Source: Prado023 sp963706885
GTDB lineage: Bacteria > Actinomycetota > Actinomycetes > S36-B12 > CAIYMF01
Assembly (NCBI GenBank): GCA_963706885.1
Contig: CAVPNX010000009.1
Location: 114,822 to 178,821, forward strand
Direction of reading: 5' to 3'
Length of the DNA stretch: 64,000 bases
Positions 28,555 through 38,000 of this stretch are shown in pieces. The stretch's first letter is position 1, and every line of letters starts with the position of its first letter. A program made the position numbers and the translations under genes. Below the pieces are notes generated by a model, which saw only the letters and a list, made by a program, of their open reading frames with translations, did not search any database and was not told where the DNA came from.

Positions 28555-31196
28555 GCCTGCCGCCCACCGGACTCAGCGGGCTCGATGCCCGGTGGTCCCG
28601 TGAGGTGACTGCGCCCGACTCGACCGGCGTTGTGCGGACGTGGCACGTCCTCGACTCGCACGCGGGGTTGCCCGAGGGCACGCCCGAGCCGGTCGGGACG
28701 CTGCTGTGCGTGCATGGGAACCCCAGCTGGTCCTACCTGTGGCGGCGGGTGGTGGCCCAGCCGCCGGCGGGGTGGCGGGTCGTGGCCATCGACCACCTCG
28801 ACATGGGGTACTCGCAGCGCACTGGGACGGTCCGCCCGCTCGCGCAACGCGTCGACGACCTGGACTCGCTCACCGATGCGCTCGGCCTCACCGGGGCCGG
28901 GGCGACCGGCCCGATCATCACGCTCGCCCATGACTGGGGAGGGCCCATCTCGTTGGGCTGGGTGCTGCGCCACGTCGACCGGATGGCCGGCGTGGTGCTG
29001 TCCAACACCGCCGTCCACCAGCCGGCCACTGCCAGCGCACCGACCGTCATCCGGGCCGCCCGCCTGCCCGGACTCCTGCCCGCGATCACGTCACGGACAC
29101 GGACCTTCATCCGCGGTGGGCTGCTCTTCTCCCGCCCGGTCCCGCCGCCCGAGGTCCGGGCCGGGTACTACGCCCCGTACGCGCAGGCCGATCGCCGCAG
29201 CGCGATCGAGGGCTTCGTCGCGGACATCCCCCTGGATCCCGACCACGTGAGCGCTGCGACCCTCGACGGGATCGCGGACGGCCTCGGTGCCCTGGCCGAC
29301 GTCCCGGTGCTCCTGCTGTGGGGTCCGCGGGATCCGGTCTTCTCCGACCTGTACCTGCGCGACCTGATCGGTCGTCTGCCGCATGCCGACGTCCACCGCT
29401 ACGAGGGCTCCAGCCACTTCGTCCCCGAGGACGCGCCGACGTTCGCCGCCGATGTCGCGACCTGGGTGCGCACCCGCAGCCTGGTGGCCGTCCCGGAGCC
29501 CGGTGAGCAGGCGGAGGGGCGGCCGGCCGTGGCCACCGTCCCCGGCTCGGGCCGCCCGCTCTGGGCCGGGATCAGCGAACGCGCCGCTGACGCAGCGACC
29601 TGTGCGAGCCCGGCCGTCACCGAGCTCGGGCCGGCCGGGGTGACGGCGAGCATCAGCTTCGCCGACCTGGACACCCGCGTCTCCAACGTGGCCGCGGGGC
29701 TGGCGGCCATGGGTGTCCGGCGCGGGGAGCGGATCGCCCTGCTGGTCCCTCCCGGAACCGACCTGACGGCCGCCCTGTACGGGATGTGGCGCGCCGGGGT
29801 GGTCGCCGTGGTCGTGGACGCGGGTCTCGGGATCCGGGGCATGCGGGTCGCGCTGCGCAGCGCCGGTCCGGACCACGTCATCGGCTCGGCCAAGGGACTG
29901 GCCGCCGCCCGGCTCATGGGAACCGGGGCGAGGCTCATCTCGGTCGGGCCGCTGGGCGCCTCAGCGCGTCGTGGACTCGGCGTGCGCACCAGTCTCGAGG
30001 AGATCGAGGCCCGCGGGGCCGGTTCGCCTGCCCCGGAGCCGCCCGGGTCGGGGGATCCGGCTGCCATCGCGTTCACCTCGGGGGCCACGGGGCCTGCGAA
30101 GGGCGTGCTGTACCTGCACGGCCAGCTGCAGGCCCAGCGCGACGAGCTGGCGACCCTCTACTCGATCACCACGTCGGATCGGCTCGTGGCGGCCTTCGGG
30201 CCGTTCGCGCTCTTCGGGGCCGCCTTGGGGATCCCCTCGGCCGTCCCGGACATGGACCTCACCGCGCCCCGGACCCTCACGGCGCGCGCGATGGCCGACG
30301 CCGCCGCTGCCATCGACGCGACCATGGTCTTCGCCTCCCCAGCTGCCCTGGCCAATGTGGTGGCCACCGCCGAGGGCGTGGAACCCAGGGGCCGGGAGGC
30401 GCTGGCGCGGGTCCGACTCCTGCTGTCCACCGGGGCCCCGGTGCCCGCCGAGACCCTGCGCGCGATGCGCCAGCTGCTGCTTCCCGCGGCCGAGGCGCAC
30501 GCGCCCTACGGGATGACCGAGGTCCTGCCCGTCGCGGACATCGACCTGCCGGGCCTGGACGACGCGGGCCTCGGCAACGGCGTGTGCGTGGGCACTCCGG
30601 TGCCCGGCGTGGAGGTCGAGCTGTCCCCCCTGGATGTCGACGGCGTGCCCGGCGACGAGTGGACCACCGACCCGGAGGTGACCGGCGAGGTGTGCGTCCG
30701 GGCCGCGCACCTCAAGCAGCGCTACGACCGCCTGTGGGTGACCGACAGGGCCGCCACACCGGCCCCGGGATGGCATCGCACCGGTGACGTCGGGCACCTC
30801 GACGCGCAGGGACGGCTGTGGATCGAGGGCCGCCTGGTCCACGTGATCGTCACCGCGCAGGGACCGGTCACGCCGGTGGGGATCGAGCGCCGGGTCGAGG
30901 CCGTGCCGGGAGTTCGCCGGGCGGCAGCCGTCGGCGTCGGCCCGCGGGGTGCCGCGCAAGTGGTCGTCGTCGTGGAGGGTGTGGACATCCGTCGTCCGGG
31001 CCTGGCCCCGGCGGCGCTGCGCGACGCCGTCCGCGCGGCTGCCGAAGACACGCCCGCCGCGGTCCCCGGGATCGCTGCCGTGCTCGTGGTCGGGCATCTT
31101 CCCGTGGACATCAGGCACAACTCGAAGATCGACCGGGTTGCTGTGGGGCACTGGGCGCAGCGGGTCCTGGACGGACGTCGGCCGGGGCGCCCATGA
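28551..31196 (+). CDS. oleBC: OleBC fusion: beta-lactone decarboxylase plus beta-lactone synthetase
   Basis: The 881-residue protein fuses two steps of the olefin pathway. Residues 1-310 form an alpha/beta hydrolase of the haloalkane-dehalogenase type with HGNPSWS (55-61), the nucleophile Asp128 in AHDWGG and a late His in GSSHFVPED; OleB uses this fold to decarboxylate a beta-lactone to a cis-olefin. Residues 320-881 form an AMP-binding domain with AFTSGATGPAKG near 505-516 and a C-terminal RTGDVGHLD; OleC uses ATP to close the beta-hydroxy acid into the beta-lactone. The GTG at 28551 overlaps the oleA stop by four bases. The fused form is known from Actinobacteria such as Micrococcus luteus. 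Confidence 0.92.
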   Translation: MSLPPTGLSGLDARWSREVTAPDSTGVVRTWHVLDSHAGLPEGTPEPVGTLLCVHGNPSWSYLWRRVVAQPPAGWRVVAIDHLDMGYSQRTGTVRPLAQRVDDLDSLTDALGLTGAGATGPIITLAHDWGGPISLGWVLRHVDRMAGVVLSNTAVHQPATASAPTVIRAARLPGLLPAITSRTRTFIRGGLLFSRPVPPPEVRAGYYAPYAQADRRSAIEGFVADIPLDPDHVSAATLDGIADGLGALADVPVLLLWGPRDPVFSDLYLRDLIGRLPHADVHRYEGSSHFVPEDAPTFAADVATWVRTRSLVAVPEPGEQAEGRPAVATVPGSGRPLWAGISERAADAATCASPAVTELGPAGVTASISFADLDTRVSNVAAGLAAMGVRRGERIALLVPPGTDLTAALYGMWRAGVVAVVVDAGLGIRGMRVALRSAGPDHVIGSAKGLAAARLMGTGARLISVGPLGASARRGLGVRTSLEEIEARGAGSPAPEPPGSGDPAAIAFTSGATGPAKGVLYLHGQLQAQRDELATLYSITTSDRLVAAFGPFALFGAALGIPSAVPDMDLTAPRTLTARAMADAAAAIDATMVFASPAALANVVATAEGVEPRGREALARVRLLLSTGAPVPAETLRAMRQLLLPAAEAHAPYGMTEVLPVADIDLPGLDDAGLGNGVCVGTPVPGVEVELSPLDVDGVPGDEWTTDPEVTGEVCVRAAHLKQRYDRLWVTDRAATPAPGWHRTGDVGHLDAQGRLWIEGRLVHVIVTAQGPVTPVGIERRVEAVPGVRRAAAVGVGPRGAAQVVVVVEGVDIRRPGLAPAALRDAVRAAAEDTPAAVPGIAAVLVVGHLPVDIRHNSKIDRVAVGHWAQRVLDGRRPGRP

Positions 31197-32186
31197 GGGT
31201 CCTGCTCACGGGGAGCAGCAGCCTGCTCGGTACGGGAGTGGTGCGTGCCCTGCACGCCCGGGGGGACGAGGTCGCGGTCCTGCAGCGCCGCCCGTCGGCG
31301 GTGGCAGCGGAGCTCGGGACTGACCGAGCACCTCGCCGACCTCACCGACGCGCCCACGGTCGCGCGGGCCACGCAGGGGATGGAGGCGGTCATCCACCTG
31401 GCGGCCCGCGTGGGCGTGGTCGGCAGCGCCGCGCAGTTCCACGCGGCCAACGTGACCGGGACCAGGACCGTGCTCGAGGCTGCGCGGGCCAGCGCGGTCT
31501 CGCGGTTCGTGTTCATCTCCTCGCCGTCCGTGGCGCACTCCGGCTCAGCCCTCGCGGGCATGGGTGCGGACCCGGCGGACCCCGCGCGCGCCAAGGGCCA
31601 CTACTCGCGGAGCAAGGCCCAGGCCGAGCTCGACGTCCTGGCCGCGGACGCCCCCGGCTTCACGACCATCGCGATCCGTCCGCACCTGATCTGGGGTCCG
31701 GGCGACACGCAGCTGGTCGGGCGGATCCTCGAGCGTGCCCGGTCCGGCCGGCTGGCCCTCGTGGGCGGTGGGCGGGCGCTGATCGACACGACCTACATCG
31801 ACAACGCGGTGGACGCCGTGGTGGCGGCGGTGGACCGTGCGCCCGAGGGGCACGGGCAGGCGTTCGTGGTGTCCAACGGTGAACCCCGGACGGTCGCTGA
31901 GCTGGTCGAGCGGATCTGTGCCGCGGGTGGGGTCTCCGCCCCGGCGCGTTCCGTGCCCCGCCCGGTCGCGTGGACCGGCGGTGCCCTGGCTGAGGGCGTG
32001 TGGCGGCTCGGGCGCCGCACGGATGACCCGCCCATGACCCGGTTCCTCGCCAGCCAGCTGGCGACGGCGCACTGGTTCGATCAGCGGCGGGTCCGAGAGG
32101 TGCTCGACTGGGCGCCCCGGGTCAGCCTGGACGAGGGGTTCAGGCGCCTCGCCGAGCACGAGGCCCGCGTGGCCGTTCGCCGGTAG
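31193..32186 (+). CDS. oleD: OleD, NADPH-dependent beta-keto acid reductase (one frameshift near 31317)
   Basis: The first frame starts MRVLLTGSSSLLGTGVVRALHARGDEVAVLQR, an SDR Rossmann fold; the second continues LTEHLADLTDAPTV, VIHLAARVG, FVFISSPSV, the catalytic-type YSRSKAQAE and IAIRPHLIWGPGD. Removing one G from GGG 31316-31318 joins AELG to LTEHLAD without loss. In total about 330 residues, normal for the extended SDR family. OleD reduces the OleA product to a beta-hydroxy acid before OleC acts. The ATG overlaps the oleBC stop (ATGA), so all three genes are one coupled operon. Confidence 0.88.
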
Positions 32187-32224
32187 GTGGTTGCCCGGAC
32201 GCATCGCGAGTCGAGCGGCGTGCG

Positions 32225-33037
32225 TCAGGCGTAGCCCTCGCGGTAGGTCGGGTACGCCGGCACCCAGCCGGTGGCCCGCAGCCGCGCGTTGGACAGGCGC
32301 TTGCCGGTGGCCCGTGCGGGATCGGTGGGTGGCGGTGCGGGTGCCCCGAGGTGCTGCGCCAGGTGGGCGGCCACGTCCCCGAGGAGGGCGGGTTCGTCGT
32401 CGGTGCCCACGTAGAGCAGGCCCGGGGCGTCGGCCCCGGTGAGCAGGTGGACGACGGCCTCGGCGGCATCGTCGCGGTGGATCCGGTTGGTCCACCTGTT
32501 GGGTTCCCGGACCTGACCGGCCAGCACCTGGGCGCGCAGCCGGCCGGGGGCACCCCCGTAGAGGCCGGAGAACCGCAGGACCGTGCCGTGCGGGATCCGG
32601 CTCGAGAACAGCTGCTCGGCCGCGAGCAGCATCCGGGCCGGTCCGTCCGACGGGAGGGCGGGGGTGGCCTCGTCGACCATGGCCCCGTCGGGCTGGGAGC
32701 CGTAGACCGAGGTGGAGGAGACCAGCACCGCGCGTTGGGGTGCCTGGCCGGCGTCGTCGAGCGCCTCGAGGGCGCGGCGCATCCCGTCGACGTAGGTTGC
32801 CCGGTAGGCCTCCTCGGTGCGCGGCCGGGCGGTCAGGGCGACCACCAGGTACCGCAGGTCGAGCTCCGGCAGGTGGGGCACCTCGGCCGTCAGGTCCGCG
32901 GAGAGACCGTGCAGGGGTGGGGGCACGAGCTCGGCTCGGCGTCGGATCGCCAGGACTGTGTGATCCCGCGCAGCCAGGCGCAGGCCGATCGCCGCACCGA
33001 GACTGCCACATCCCACGAGCAGCACGTCCGGCCTCAT
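32225..33037 (-). CDS. NAD(P)-dependent epimerase/reductase (SDR, YeeZ-like)
   Basis: The 270-residue protein has an N-terminal nucleotide-binding motif GCGSLGAAIGLRLAARDHTVLAIRR and a later LVSSTSVYGSQPDG, the pattern of atypical extended SDRs such as YeeZ. The catalytic YxxxK is not evident, so it may be a non-classical member. It has no clear pathway partner. It is convergent with oleD, 38 bases apart, and the next gene upstream on the same strand, glpD, ends 34 bases before its start, so it may be co-transcribed with glpD. Confidence 0.75.
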   Translation of the reverse strand: MRPDVLLVGCGSLGAAIGLRLAARDHTVLAIRRRAELVPPPLHGLSADLTAEVPHLPELDLRYLVVALTARPRTEEAYRATYVDGMRRALEALDDAGQAPQRAVLVSSTSVYGSQPDGAMVDEATPALPSDGPARMLLAAEQLFSSRIPHGTVLRFSGLYGGAPGRLRAQVLAGQVREPNRWTNRIHRDDAAEAVVHLLTGADAPGLLYVGTDDEPALLGDVAAHLAQHLGAPAPPPTDPARATGKRLSNARLRATGWVPAYPTYREGYA

Positions 33038-33071
33038 GCCCCGAGCGTAGGACCCCTGCGTGGATCTGACC

Positions 33072-34823
33072 TCAGCCCGGGACCGCCTCCGAGGCGGCCA
33101 TGCTCCGCAGCGGGGCGACGTCGGTGATGCGCAGGCGCACCGTCTCCGCGCTGGCGTCGTCGGGCTCCCGCTCGGCGGCCTCCTCGGCGTGCGCCCGGTC
33201 GGTGTAGCTCTGCATCTCGGCGGCGATGCGCTGCTCGTCCCAGCCGAGGGTCTCGCCGACCAGGGCGGCGATCTCCGGCAGCGCGGCCAGGCCGCGGTCG
33301 CGCATCTCGTAGTTCAATCGGGTCCGGTGCAGCATGACGTCCTCGAGGTGCAGGACGCCCTCATGCGTGGCGGCATAGACGATCTCGGCGCGCAGGTAGG
33401 CAGGTGCATGCTCGAGCGGGCGGGCCAGGTCCGGCCGGGCGGCGATCGCGTCCACCAGGTCACCGAGCAGTGATCCGTAGCGGTGCAGCAGGTGGTCGAC
33501 CATGTGCCCGTTCCAGCCGTATGTGCGCGCGACCACTGTGGCCCGCCTCCCCAGGGCCTCCAGGCCCACGGCGCCCACGAGCGGGATCCGCTCGGTGATC
33601 GAGGGCAGGTCCTGGGACTTGTCGCCAAGGGCGAAGTCCACGGCGTCCTTGGCCATCACCCGGTAGGTGGTGAGCTTGCCTCCGGCGATGACCGTCAGGC
33701 CCGGGATGGGTGAGGCGGTGGTGTGCTCGCGGGAGATCTTCGCCGACGACGTCCCGGCCTTCGTGCCGGGCTGCAGCAGCGGCCGCAGGCCCGCCCAGGT
33801 GCCGATGATGTCCTCGCGTGTCAACGGCCGGGCCAGGACGGTGTTCGCGTGCTGCAGCACGTAGTCGATGTCCGCCGAGGTCGCGACCGGGTGCTGCAGC
33901 TCCTGGGTCCAGGGTGTGTCGGTGGTCCCGATCAGCCAGTACCGCGACCACGGGATGATGAACAGGACCGACTTCTCGGTCTGCAGGATCAGGCCGACCT
34001 CGCCGCGGATCCGGTCCCGGGGCACGACGATGTGGATGCCCTTGGAGGCCAGGACGCGCAGGCCACCGTTGGTCCCGGACAGCGACTCGGTCTCCTCGGT
34101 CCAGACCCCGGTGGAGTTGATGACCGCGCGGGCGCGGATCTTCAGCTCGCGGCCGGTCTCGAGGTCGGCCACGACCGCCCCGTCCACCGCCCCGGCGGAG
34201 TCCTTGGTGAGTCCCACGACCTGGGTGCGCGAGGCGGCCAGCGCCCCGTAGGCCGCCGCGGTCCGGACCAGGGTGAGGACCAGTCGGGCGTCGTCGACGG
34301 AGGCGTCCCAGTACTGCAGGGCGCCGACGGCCGCGTCGTGGCGCAGGTCCGGGAACTTGCGCAGCATCCCCGTGCGGGACAGGTGCCGGTGGAACGGCAG
34401 GGCGCGCCGGCGCCCCGAGGCCGTCGCCAGGGTGTCGTAGAGCGCCACGCCGGCCCCGACGTAGGCACGCTCCCAGACCCGGTGCTCCAGGGGGTAGAGG
34501 AACGCCACGGGCTTGACCAGATGGGGTGCAAGGCGATTGATCAGCAGGTCGCGCTCGGTCAGGGCCTCGTGGACCAGGTGGAAGTCGAGCATCTGCAGGT
34601 AGCGAAGGCCGCCGTGGACGAGCTTCGAGGAGCGGCTCGACGTGCCGCTGGACCAGTCCTGGGCCTCCACGATGCCCACGCGAAGGCCCCGTGTGGCGGC
34701 CTCCAGCGCCACTCCGGCCCCGGTCACCCCGCCGCCGATCACGAGGATGTCGAGCCCTTCGTCGTCGCTCATCTTGGCCAGCGCCTCGGCGCGGGTCGCG
34801 GGGGTCATGATCGAGCTCAACAT
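33072..34823 (-). CDS. glpD: Aerobic glycerol-3-phosphate dehydrogenase
   Basis: The 583-residue flavoprotein matches GlpD throughout: FAD-binding VIGGGVTGAGVALEAATRGLRV near residues 28-49, SSGTSSRSSKLVHGGLRYLQ, ALPFHRHLSR, ASKGIHIVVPRDR, IPWSRYWLIGTTDTPW and a C-terminal GGKLTTYRVMAKDAVD. It oxidises glycerol-3-phosphate to dihydroxyacetone phosphate and feeds electrons to menaquinone at the inner face of the membrane. ATG 34823 has GAGGAG upstream. No glpF or glpK is adjacent. Palindromes at 34840-34849 and 34889-34908 lie in its promoter region. Confidence 0.93.
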   Translation of the reverse strand: MLSSIMTPATRAEALAKMSDDEGLDILVIGGGVTGAGVALEAATRGLRVGIVEAQDWSSGTSSRSSKLVHGGLRYLQMLDFHLVHEALTERDLLINRLAPHLVKPVAFLYPLEHRVWERAYVGAGVALYDTLATASGRRRALPFHRHLSRTGMLRKFPDLRHDAAVGALQYWDASVDDARLVLTLVRTAAAYGALAASRTQVVGLTKDSAGAVDGAVVADLETGRELKIRARAVINSTGVWTEETESLSGTNGGLRVLASKGIHIVVPRDRIRGEVGLILQTEKSVLFIIPWSRYWLIGTTDTPWTQELQHPVATSADIDYVLQHANTVLARPLTREDIIGTWAGLRPLLQPGTKAGTSSAKISREHTTASPIPGLTVIAGGKLTTYRVMAKDAVDFALGDKSQDLPSITERIPLVGAVGLEALGRRATVVARTYGWNGHMVDHLLHRYGSLLGDLVDAIAARPDLARPLEHAPAYLRAEIVYAATHEGVLHLEDVMLHRTRLNYEMRDRGLAALPEIAALVGETLGWDEQRIAAEMQSYTDRAHAEEAAEREPDDASAETVRLRITDVAPLRSMAASEAVPG

Positions 34824-34888
34824 CTGTGGGGCTCCTCAAATCGGCCGATACCTGAATCATCGACCGCGTGCGCTCACACGTGCAACCT

Positions 34889-34908
34889 CCGTGCACGCAC
34901 GTGCACGG
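34889..34908. promoter_or_regulatory. Palindromic operator upstream of glpD
   Basis: CCGTGCACG and CGTGCACGG are perfect 9-bp arms around CA. The site is 66-85 bases upstream of the glpD start and 61 bases from the end of the AraC-type gene. A smaller palindrome ATCGGCCGAT lies at 34840-34849. A glycerol regulator is the likely ligand-sensing partner, but the neighbouring AraC-type protein is also possible. Confidence 0.45.
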
Positions 34909-34968
34909 ATGGGGCGGGAGCGTGGGCGAACGTGAGAGCTCCAGGGTTCGGCGCCTGGCGACGGGCCC

Positions 34969-35763
34969 TCAGCGCATCGCCCTGCGGAAGGCGGCGGGGG
35001 CCATGCCGACATCGTGGCCGAACCGCTCGTAGAACCGGCTCGTGGATCCGAACCCCGCGCGCACGGCGATCTGGCTCGTGGTCCCGTCGGTGGAGATCAG
35101 CAGTCGCTGCGCCTCGGCGACCCGGCACTGGGCCAGGTACTCGCCGATCGTCACCCCCATCGCCCGACGGAACACCGCCGCCGCGGTGCTGGGGTGCAGG
35201 TGCACCGCCGCGGCGACATCGGCGACGACCAGGGGCTCGCGGAAGTGCATCGAGATGTGGGAGGCCATCTGTGCGGCCACATCCGGCGGCCCGGTCGGGG
35301 CACTTGCGTGGCCGATCGTCGCGGCGCGCAGCAGGCAGGCCTCGGCCTCGAGGCGCACGGCGTGCGTCAGGGCCGGTGAGGCGCCGATGTCGTGCTGCCA
35401 GGAGTCCATCGACGCGACGAGTGCGGGCGGGGCAGTGAACGTGCACAGCGCCCCGCGCAACAGGCCACCGGTGAACGCTGCGGGAAGTGGCCACGCGAGC
35501 ACCTCGACCAGGGGGACGGTCAACCAGGCGACGGCAACGCCGTCGTCGTGGTCCGCGACGCGGTGGGGGAGGCCGGCCCAGAACACCGCGCATCCGCGAT
35601 CGGCGAGGTCGTGCCGTGCCCCGGCGTGCTCGAGCGCGGCCGCGCCGCCGAGGGGCAGGACGAGTTCGACGTCGTCGTGCCGGTGGGCGCGGGCCATCGC
35701 GGGCACGAGTGACAGGCCACTGGCCAGGCCGAAGACCTCGTGGAGGGGCGCGACGTTGCTCAT
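34969..35763 (-). CDS. AraC-family transcriptional regulator
   Basis: The 264-residue protein has a cupin-like sensor half (HRHDDVELVLPLGGAAALEHAGARHDL) and a C-terminal AraC/XylS DNA-binding half with two helix-turn-helices: PLVVADVAAAVHLHPSTAAAVFRRAMGVTIGEYL and the signature ISTDGTTSQIAVRAGFGSTSRFYERFGHDVGMAPAAFRR. ATG 35763 leaves a 71-base divergent promoter region; the alternative GTG at 35820 would leave only 14 bases and has no ribosome-binding site. It is divergent from the PhyH gene and probably controls it. Confidence 0.85.
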   Translation of the reverse strand: MSNVAPLHEVFGLASGLSLVPAMARAHRHDDVELVLPLGGAAALEHAGARHDLADRGCAVFWAGLPHRVADHDDGVAVAWLTVPLVEVLAWPLPAAFTGGLLRGALCTFTAPPALVASMDSWQHDIGASPALTHAVRLEAEACLLRAATIGHASAPTGPPDVAAQMASHISMHFREPLVVADVAAAVHLHPSTAAAVFRRAMGVTIGEYLAQCRVAEAQRLLISTDGTTSQIAVRAGFGSTSRFYERFGHDVGMAPAAFRRAMR

Positions 35764-35821
35764 GCGAGGATCCGGGAAGAAACGACCATCATGGCGGAAG
35801 TATGCCGGGATCCGTACCACC

Positions 35822-35827
35822 TAGTCT
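35822..35827 (+). promoter_or_regulatory. -10 element, leaderless promoter of the PhyH gene
   Basis: TAGTCT (TANNNT) ends 7 bases before the ATG at 35835. No ribosome-binding site is present. Confidence 0.45.
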
Positions 35828-35834
35828 CGTGGGC

Positions 35835-36749
35835 ATGCAGCAGAGCGCGCCGACCCAGCCCCGCACATCCCTCGACCGGGGGCTGCTCACGCCCGAGCAG
35901 GTCGCGCAGTTCGACCGCGACGGCTTCCTCGTGCTCAAGGAGCGCATCGACCCGGGCCTGCTCGGCAGGCTGCGCAGTGCCTCCGAGCGGTGGATGGCCG
36001 ACGGGATCGCCCGAGGTCCCCAGGCGGGCAGTGACTGGCTGTTCGCCGACCGTCCGACAGGCACGGTGATGTGGCGGGTGGACTACATCCACGGCAAGGG
36101 CGAGCCGGCGTCGCTGGAGCTGCTCGGGTCGCGGGCCGTGCTCGGGATCGCCGAGAGCCTGGCCGGCTCGGACTTCGTGCCGACCTACGAGTCGATGGTG
36201 ATGAAGACGGCAGGCGATGGTGCCCCGGTGCCGTGGCACCAGGACGCCGTTCATGCCCGTCGCCACCGGCTGTTCAACGTCGACGTCTACCTCGACGACT
36301 CACGCACGGGGGCGGGGGCGCTGCACGTGGTCCCTGGGTCGCAGGTGCGCCGCACCGATGCCTGTGCCCTGGCCGAGACCCACGGCTGGGCGCTGCCCGG
36401 GGCGATCGAGGTCGAGATGGAGGCCGGCGACGTGCTCGTCCACGACGACATGATCGTGCACGGGTCGCCGCCCACCTCGGGAGCAGCCCTGCGCCGCACC
36501 ATCTACTTCGAGTTCCGCGCGGCGCAGTCGATCCTCGAGGACGGCCCGTGGACGCCGGAGTGGATGCAGGCACGTCTTCGGCTGGTGCCGCTCGCGCTCG
36601 CCGAGCGCGCGAAGTGGGTCGGCGCCGATGAGCAGTTCCAGTGGCGTGTCGCGCCGGACCTCCGGCCTGAGGTCTCCGACGATGTCGAGGCGGAGTTGCG
36701 CGTGGTGCACACCGTGCACACGCCGGGGGAGTGGTGCAGCGCCGGCTGA
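35835..36749 (+). CDS. Phytanoyl-CoA dioxygenase (PhyH) family protein
   Basis: The 304-residue protein is an Fe(II)/2-oxoglutarate dioxygenase of the PhyH type. It starts with LTPEQVAQFDRDGFLVLKERID, carries the metal motif WHQD (HxD) near residue 135, VPGSQVRR, and the distal metal His in IVHGSPPTSG with a following Arg in LRRTIYFEF that would hold 2-oxoglutarate. Substrates in this large family range from phytanoyl-CoA to ectoine and natural products, so the reaction is not assigned. It is divergent from the AraC-type regulator and probably regulated by it. Confidence 0.86.
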   Translation: MQQSAPTQPRTSLDRGLLTPEQVAQFDRDGFLVLKERIDPGLLGRLRSASERWMADGIARGPQAGSDWLFADRPTGTVMWRVDYIHGKGEPASLELLGSRAVLGIAESLAGSDFVPTYESMVMKTAGDGAPVPWHQDAVHARRHRLFNVDVYLDDSRTGAGALHVVPGSQVRRTDACALAETHGWALPGAIEVEMEAGDVLVHDDMIVHGSPPTSGAALRRTIYFEFRAAQSILEDGPWTPEWMQARLRLVPLALAERAKWVGADEQFQWRVAPDLRPEVSDDVEAELRVVHTVHTPGEWCSAG

Positions 36750-36780
36750 GGCGTGCTCAGGCTCCCGCGCCGTGGGGGGC

Positions 36781-37896
36781 TCAGGCCAGGGAGTCGTCCC
36801 CCCTGCGGCCGAGCCAGGGGTCCAGCCCGTCGTCCCGGCCGAGGAACTGGCCCAGGCCGGCGGCCTCCTCCTCGGCGGTGAGCAGGACGTCGTCGAAGGC
36901 CTCGACGATGTCCCGGCGCTGGTCGGCCAGGCCGGTGAACACCAGGCTGGTCCGCGGGGAGTGGGCGCCCCACTCCCCGAAGGTCCCGATGGACAGCTGG
37001 GCGCCGGCGCCGTCCCAGACGCAGGCCGTCAGTGGGCGCGTCGCGACCCAGAAGTGCCCGCGACTGAACACCTGCTCGCTGGCCAGCGCCTCGATCTGGT
37101 CGAGCATCCGCTCCGGGTGCATGGGCCGGGAGGAGGTCAGGTGCATGGTCCACACGCCGTCGCGCTCGGGCGCGCCGTTGTGGGCGACGTGCAGGGGGTG
37201 CACCCGGCGCAGGGCGTGCTCGCACAGGTGGCTGTGGTCGAAGACCGTGCGCATGTGCGCCGACAGGTAGTCCTCGACCATGTGTGACCCCTGGCCGCGG
37301 ACATGCTCGAGCAGTGCCGAGTCGGCGGGCGCAGCGTCGGCCAGCGGTGCTGCCGTGAGGATGAAGTCGGCGTGCCCGACCTGATGGGCCAGGACCTCCC
37401 CGACCGAGCGGTGGTCGTCGGCGCCCATGCCCAGCCGGCGCTCGGAGAGCAGGTCGTCGCCGAGCAGGTCGTGGCGCAGGGTCCCCACGTCGCACGCTGC
37501 GGCCACGCTCGCCAGTCGGGCAGTGGACAGTGGCCCGCCGGCGGCCGTCGCGGCGTCGAGCGCCCGGGCGATCGGGACGGTCTCAGCGCCCACGGGGGCT
37601 GCCACGAGGATGTTGCGGTGCCGACCCCCGGCGATCAGGCGCTCGATCAGCGGGATGGTGTCCTCGCGCAGGGCGCAGCTGAGGCAGGCGTGATCCAGGT
37701 CCACCCACTCGTCGAGCAGGACCCCCGTGGAGTCCGACACGAGGCGGTGGATCGGTTCGTCGCGGTCACCGTCGATGTCCTGGGTGATCACCACCGTGTC
37801 GGGCATGTCGGTCAGCGCGGCGAAGGAGGCCGAGGATCGCAGCACGGGGTCCACGCTGGCCAGGACGACGATCGGGATCAGGGGCGAGGCGGACAT
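36781..37896 (-). CDS. CobW-family metal-chaperone-like protein without a P-loop
   Basis: The 371-residue protein has the second half typical of CobW/ZNG proteins: the LDHACLSCALREDTIPLIERL segment corresponds to the CxCC metal motif (here CLSC), and the C-terminal CobW domain is seen as GHFWVATRP...VWDGAGAQLSIG. The N-terminus starts IVVLASVDPVLRSSASF, where a GTPase P-loop (GxxGxGKT) is expected and absent. The protein may hold zinc or regulate zinc supply without GTP hydrolysis. ATG 37896 follows GGAAGG. It is divergent from the HU-like gene and precedes a zinc-type permease set, as in Zur-regulated loci. Confidence 0.75.
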   Translation of the reverse strand: MSASPLIPIVVLASVDPVLRSSASFAALTDMPDTVVITQDIDGDRDEPIHRLVSDSTGVLLDEWVDLDHACLSCALREDTIPLIERLIAGGRHRNILVAAPVGAETVPIARALDAATAAGGPLSTARLASVAAACDVGTLRHDLLGDDLLSERRLGMGADDHRSVGEVLAHQVGHADFILTAAPLADAAPADSALLEHVRGQGSHMVEDYLSAHMRTVFDHSHLCEHALRRVHPLHVAHNGAPERDGVWTMHLTSSRPMHPERMLDQIEALASEQVFSRGHFWVATRPLTACVWDGAGAQLSIGTFGEWGAHSPRTSLVFTGLADQRRDIVEAFDDVLLTAEEEAAGLGQFLGRDDGLDPWLGRRGDDSLA

Positions 37897-37927
37897 GGAG
37901 CCTTCCGGGGAGAGGGGGATTTGACGG

Positions 37928-37950
37928 GAGTGATTCCCATTACATACTGT
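37928..37950. promoter_or_regulatory. Possible zinc-regulator site and -10 region between cobW-like and HU-like genes
   Basis: The AT-rich core TGATTCCCATTACATACTG stands out in a GC-rich gap of 104 bases. The minus strand offers TATGTA as a -10 box for the CobW-like gene and the ATGGGAATCA segment partly resembles actinobacterial Zur boxes, but it is not a good palindrome. Confidence 0.25.
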
Positions 37951-38000
37951 CCGCCCCGCACACGCAAACCACCACACCGCGATCCCCACCGGAGGACCAC

